Positions 59,570 to 64,000 of a DNA stretch of 64,000 bases are shown here, one piece after another (positions within the stretch are counted from its first letter, which is position 1; each line of letters opens with the position of its first letter). Source of the stretch: Crambe crambe (taxonomy: Eukaryota > Porifera > Demospongiae > Poecilosclerida > Crambeidae); assembly GCA_963924555.1 (NCBI GenBank), contig OZ004589.1, forward strand, positions 3,100,001-3,164,000. Direction: 5' to 3'. Below the pieces are notes generated by a model, which searched no databases, had not been told where the DNA came from, and saw only the letters and a program-made list of their open reading frames with translations. Position numbers and translations under genes: made by a program.

Positions 59570-59892
59570 GAAAGATTAGCTAGTGCTTTGAGTGCTACTG
59601 ATATCACTGAATAATTGTAAAGTAGAGCCTTAGTCAAAACTAATAGCAAAAGATCAGCCTCTAGGTGCCGCTCTAACAGATGGCCCAAACAGAATTTTGA
59701 TGACTATAGCCAGTAAGTCTGTGCGTCGATCTTATTATTTTCTATTCAAGAAATCATGTTAGCGAATTAATTCTAGATTTTTAAACATCCTTCCCCCTTC
59801 TGTGTAGATGTAGTATTTCATTGTAGCCTTCAGAGAACCGAGTTTTCAGTCTTATGACCTTTGACCCGCCATCCCTACTTAGAGAGTGCACT
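59570..59892. repeat. Repeat shared with 2.05-2.43 kb, followed by a satellite remnant
   Basis: 59570-59735 matches 2046-2430 without the 214-bp hAT-like insert (shared core agcctctaggtgccgctcta). 59740-59892 is a degraded copy of the 10.75-11.19 kb unit ending tccctacttagagagtgcac. Confidence 0.75.
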
Positions 59893-60008
59893 CTCAATAT
59901 ATATATATAGTTCCAAGGGCATGGCAGGCTTATACATGCTTTTTGGAGTGGGGAAGTTACTTTGTGCCAAGGGTTATGCACCTATGAACTTTAGATGAAT
60001 GATCTTAC

Positions 60009-61152
60009 TTGATAGTGTGATGCATATTCTTTCTGTTTGACTAACAAGTTCACAGCAGAAACATCCTGTTGGACTTGTAGCATTATTTCTTCTGTTCAAA
60101 ATAACCTGTTGGGACTCTCGATTCCTATAGAAATCTTTCATCATACTCTTTGTTGGGACTATAGTCTTATCAGGATAATACCATTCCCCATTTCGTGTTT
60201 CATTGTTCATATTTGTACAGCAGTCAGTCCTTGTCGTCATGCAGATCACAGCATCTGCACCCTCACCAACAGAAGTTAGAGGTATGACCTGACTGCTGTT
60301 GTAAGTCTCATTTTTGAAAATAATAGTGAGATCTGCAAAAAGTAGACAAATATTGACTATACAGTGTACATTCAGCTCAATTAAATATTAGATAAGGAAT
60401 TAATCTCTGTTCCAGAGTTAGGGTAGATTGAAGATCAGGCTTGCAGGAAAATAATGATACTTTAAATACAGAAGTACAGTCATGTGGTTAAATGACATGC
60501 ATGCACTTCGCAATAGCTACATGTTATTAGGGAAATGTGAGCTCAGTTTGTCACGCAAAGAAATCTAACATTAGAATATGTCATTATGAAATAATTATAT
60601 AGCTACTCTGATTAAGCTACATTTTCTGTTTAACTATTTCCTCTAAGTTCCAGGGATTCAATTGCAATTTTCATGAGACACAAGTTTGAAGAAAACCTCT
60701 AAAACACCAGCATATTGGCCATGGCATCGTCAAAAACCCATCAGATGCAATTAGAGTCTAATTTTCCAGGGAGAGGTTGCATGTCTGACTTAAATAGCAA
60801 GTCCCCTCTTTTTCTTCTTTAAGGTCATTAGATACATAGCTACACATAATGATCAGGGTACCCTTCTGTATGGCATTGTATTCAAATAAACAAACAAACA
60901 AATAAACAAACAAATAAACAGATGAATAAACAGTATTATCTTCCTACTTATTTTCAAAGTGCATCGCAGGTTTTAATCTACTATGGGCACCTACACAGAA
61001 ATCAAGTACTGGAGAATTATAGCCATCCAGTAAAATTTGTGTGTAACACTGATAACTGTCTAGACTTATTTCCTAGGTATAGCTAACTTACGTTGTGCAT
61101 CTACAATTCCCAGTAGGAATAAGCCATAGTAATACAATAATATGGTAGTCAT
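60009..61152 (-). other. Signal peptide and Ig-like exons of receptor Y
   Basis: 61092-61152 encodes [20 protein letters not shown]. 60009-60332 encodes the same Ig type as receptor [41 protein letters not shown]. Differences from A cluster between the Cys pair and FYRNR and at the N-terminal strand. Confidence 0.85.
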
Positions 61153-61787
61153 CATTAAGTTTTGAGGCAGAAATATAGTGAGAAAATCACTAAGCAGCTA
61201 TAATAGTCACTGAACAACTACACTAGCTATTAATGACCACACTGAAAATAACGAGTAGCTAGTCATTAGCTACAATGAAAATCGTCAAACTGATCCTGTC
61301 TTTAGCTATAGTTATAACTACGTATATACAGAGTAAGCTATGTTGAAACACTCCATATCAATTTTGTACATCTACATTTCACTAAAACATAACTATTACT
61401 TAATTTGGTTGTATCACCATTGTTTACAATAGTCTGTTTGTGTTGCTAGCTATTTCCTTTATCAAACATACATACCATACACTTCATTGTTATTGTACAT
61501 CTTTCTTTGCTTGCTAACAGGCATAAGGTCAAACTGCACTCAAACAACATTATTGGTTCTGAAAGTAGACCCAGCTAGCCTATCTTGATCATCACAAGTT
61601 TTAGGAAGATGGTGAACACATGCATGCATATATTACTCTCTAAAGGGGAAAGAGGTACATATAGCTAGCGTTAAAAAAAATCACTACTAGCTATAGCTAA
61701 TATCCAGAAGATTGGCCTATACATTTACGTACTTGTTGACAGAATGCTACAATATAGTCTGGATAGGAATCATTTCAGATCTTCTGC

Positions 61788-61855
61788 CTTCATGCATTCC
61801 ATCTGGGCATGATGACAAAAGCACCGGTCTGGCCTACTCCATCACTACATAGCTA
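61788..61855 (-). pseudogene. Orphan PTP D2 exon fragment
   Basis: DGVGQTGAF with a frame break soon after, matching 38078-38175. It shows that a PTP gene once ended just upstream of receptor Y. Confidence 0.7.
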
Positions 61856-62954
61856 CATGAAGAAATAGAATAAACAGCTTGTGACACATCATGTTGCAGC
61901 TAATAGGCCACCAGTGATATTCAAGTACGGTTATGGACAACGCAGTGGAGTAGGAATAGGCCCCCAATACTAGATGGAGGGGCACTGCCCCCAATAGTAA
62001 CATGAACAGTATATTGAAAGTAAAAATATAGCACCAAGGACCAAGCACCAAGCAATTATATGCATGAATGCTGTCAATGTCAGCGGTTTCACTGCTGCTT
62101 GCTGACTGTATATGCTCAAGATTCTATTGTTCTTGAATAAATTTCCTATATTCCTACTCCACTGCAACAACATTCCACCATAGAAACCTAATATTACTGT
62201 AATTTAATGCTAAGTACAAGGAATATTATATCTTCTCTGATGGTTTACATAACGATCACAGTGCCCATTACATAATTATAATGACCATCACATATCCACT
62301 GACAGATTCTGAAATTACAGGACCACTCATTAATTTTATGCTAAGTTTCCAATACTGCGTACTTTTCTACTATAGCTAGCTAGCATGTATCATTAATTTT
62401 AGGTAAATAGGCCAGCAAGAACTTTCAGTTATTGATGATATCCCCTAGCTAGCTACATTGATTTCTTTGAATCAAGAAGTCCAAAGTTGGTATTTCATCC
62501 ATTGACTGCACATTTGTTATTAAACTCCTTGTATACATCTGTTCCCAGTGGAACCCCAATAGAGGGCACTCCAAAAAAGGACCACAAGATTAAAGATTTC
62601 TAAATAAGGAACACCCAATTTACCATTCGATGAACTAACAGTGACACGGAGGAATAGGTAGGAGTTATTGTAACCTGATTGAAGAGCTATAGGGCCATGG
62701 AATACATACTTGTAGTCTACGCATGCTCAGCAGCTTCTCGGTAAAAGTTCAGAGTTCACTCACCTATCAAACTAGTGAAACTATGCAGGCATGACATAAT
62801 AATACAGCAGCATGGGCAAGTATAATAGTGAGTTTGTTACTCTCTACTAACTAAATTTAGATAACTGCCACTCTTAATGTAAGAGCCACAGATGCACATT
62901 AAAGTGCGCACCCCTAGCCTGACTTAGCTATTTATTATAACTACTGTATATATA

Positions 62955-63085
62955 TAGATTATTACATTGATACCGTGAAATATCACGAGTCTGTTGGCTA
63001 GTATTCACACGAGTGCCGCAGGCACGAGTGTGAATACCGGCCAATCAGACGAGTGATGTTTCACGGTATCTACGTAATAATCTAT
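62955..63085. mobile_element. Palindromic MITE
   Basis: Arms of ~60 bp (atagattattacattgatac, ending in caccgtga-type sequence) fold around gccgcaggc. It sits ~100 bp upstream of the recombinase gene start, so it may lie in its promoter. Confidence 0.75.
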
Positions 63086-63183
63086 TTATTATGTAGTTAC
63101 TGAGCATGCGCGTTGCGCAAGGTCGTTAGTTACCAGATTCTTTTCGAAATTGAAAAGGCTACCACAGTTCATTTAGCTGAAAA

Positions 63184-64000
63184 ATGGCTGAATCAATGGA
63201 TTTAAGTTTGCCTGAAATGCATCAAGAGTTCCAGGTAAATTATTTGTGTCACTTTTTCATACTTTAGCTAGACAACAGTATTTTTTATCACATAGCAACA
63301 ATATCCAATTGTGGAAGAAGAAGAACCATTGGTATTAGAAATAGCTGCTGAGGATATTATGGTCAGTTTCAAGAATTCAGCAACAAAAATAGCTAGCTAA
63401 CTGAATTACTGATTTTTTTAACCAAACAGGCTGTTACATGTGAAGAGTCACTTTTAAATGATGAACAACTAGAGGAGTTTGTAAAACAGCAAGAGAATGT
63501 AAATACTAAGAGAAAAACAGAGTCTGACTTTAAAAAATGGTATACCTGGTGTTTATCCATCAATGAGAGAAGAAAATTAGGAGAAATATCTCCTAGTGAG
63601 TTAGATAGGCTACTTGGCCACTTTTATTGCAAAGTGAGGAAAGCAGATGGATCTACATATGAACCAGAAACTTTAACATGTTTTCAAAGGAGTATCGACA
63701 GGCATTTAACCAAAGATCTGCATAAAAGTTATAGTATCATACGTGATATTCAGTTTGCCTCATCACGTGAAAAGCTGAAAGCAGCCAGGAAAATGTTAAA
63801 AAAAGAAGGCAAAGGGAACAGGACAAATGCATCTGAGCCTTTAGAAAATGCAGATATTGAGAAAATGTGGAGTGTTGGAGTTCTAGGAAATTCTACACCA
63901 GAGATTCTACAAAATACTGTTTGGTTTCTTCTAACTTTGCACATGGGAATGAGAGGTCGAGATGAGCATTATAAGCTTCAATATGGTGATTTTAGCATAC
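63184..64000 (+). CDS. DUF3504/Crypton-like tyrosine recombinase-domain protein (5' part)
   Basis: Three exons: 63184-63234 (ATG, MAESMDLSLPEMHQEFQ), 63296-63361, and 63430 to beyond the window. All joins are GT-AG and phase 0. The third exon carries an N-terminal SAM-like helical part (TESDFKKWYTWCLSINERR, LDRLLGHFYCKVRKADG), then YEPETLTCFQRSIDRHL and the catalytic-domain start LTLHMGMRGRDEHYKLQYGD, where the Arg of GMRGRDE is the first catalytic Arg position. This is the DUF3504 fold found in ZMYM2/QRICH1/KIAA1958-type proteins, derived from Crypton transposons. The remaining catalytic residues are off the edge, so I cannot tell a live Crypton from a domesticated gene. Confidence 0.82.

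Larger units (their letters stand above)
59930..62880. repeat. Segmental duplication, copy 2 (uninterrupted)
   Basis: Partner of 28860-30505 plus 37942-39460. It lacks the LTR retrotransposon and has lost ~200 bp near 61785. An AAAC/AAAT simple repeat lies at 60885-60930. Confidence 0.8.

Overview
The window is eukaryotic and looks like a demosponge genome close to Amphimedon queenslandica. It is AT-rich and full of TAGC and GTAC palindromes. Genes are split by short GT-AG introns. It carries receptor tyrosine phosphatase and Ig/FN3 receptor paralogs, and about half of it is transposable element. The species name is inference; there is no rRNA or mitochondrial marker to test it.

The backbone is a minus-strand tandem array of related receptor genes. 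Copy A (29820 down to 16668, 18 exons, about 965 aa) has a signal peptide, one unusual Ig-like domain, a Ser/Thr-rich stalk, a transmembrane helix and two PTP domains. Copy Y (61152 down to 47627, 8 exons, about 522 aa before it was broken) has nearly the same signal peptide, Ig domain and stalk start. It then has two FN3 domains, a transmembrane helix and a short tail with three YxxI/V motifs. Copies B (15333-11187) and C (46651-44534) are decayed multi-Ig/FN3 relatives. Orphan last exons of further PTP genes (about 15.9, 38.1 and 61.8 kb) show that the array was once larger. Other genes are the 5' end of an ankyrin gene (41993-44027) and the 5' end of a DUF3504/Crypton-like tyrosine recombinase gene running off the right edge (63184 on).

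Mobile elements are the second theme. Two LTR retrotransposons (2563-8234 and 30511-37936) have Ty3/gypsy-type proteins in the order Gag-PR-INT-RT-RNaseH, the layout of the Gmr1-like group. A 5.57-kb Tc1-family element (48488-54056, TA duplication) carries an intact transposase and a six-exon BEN-domain gene, and it splits an FN3 exon of receptor Y. Three elements of 2721, 1436 and 984 bp share CAGTC termini and 4-bp target duplications. I cannot assign them to a superfamily; the largest carries remnants of a recognisable but uncharacterised metazoan ORF family. There are also many foldback MITEs with a common outer end, hAT-like MITEs, tandem satellites ending in a shared hairpin, and several simple repeats.

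Segmental duplications inside the window (about 21.3-23.4 kb with 54.9-57.2 kb, and 28.9-39.5 kb with 59.9-62.9 kb) and paralogous exons act as empty-site controls. They let several insertions be defined to the base.
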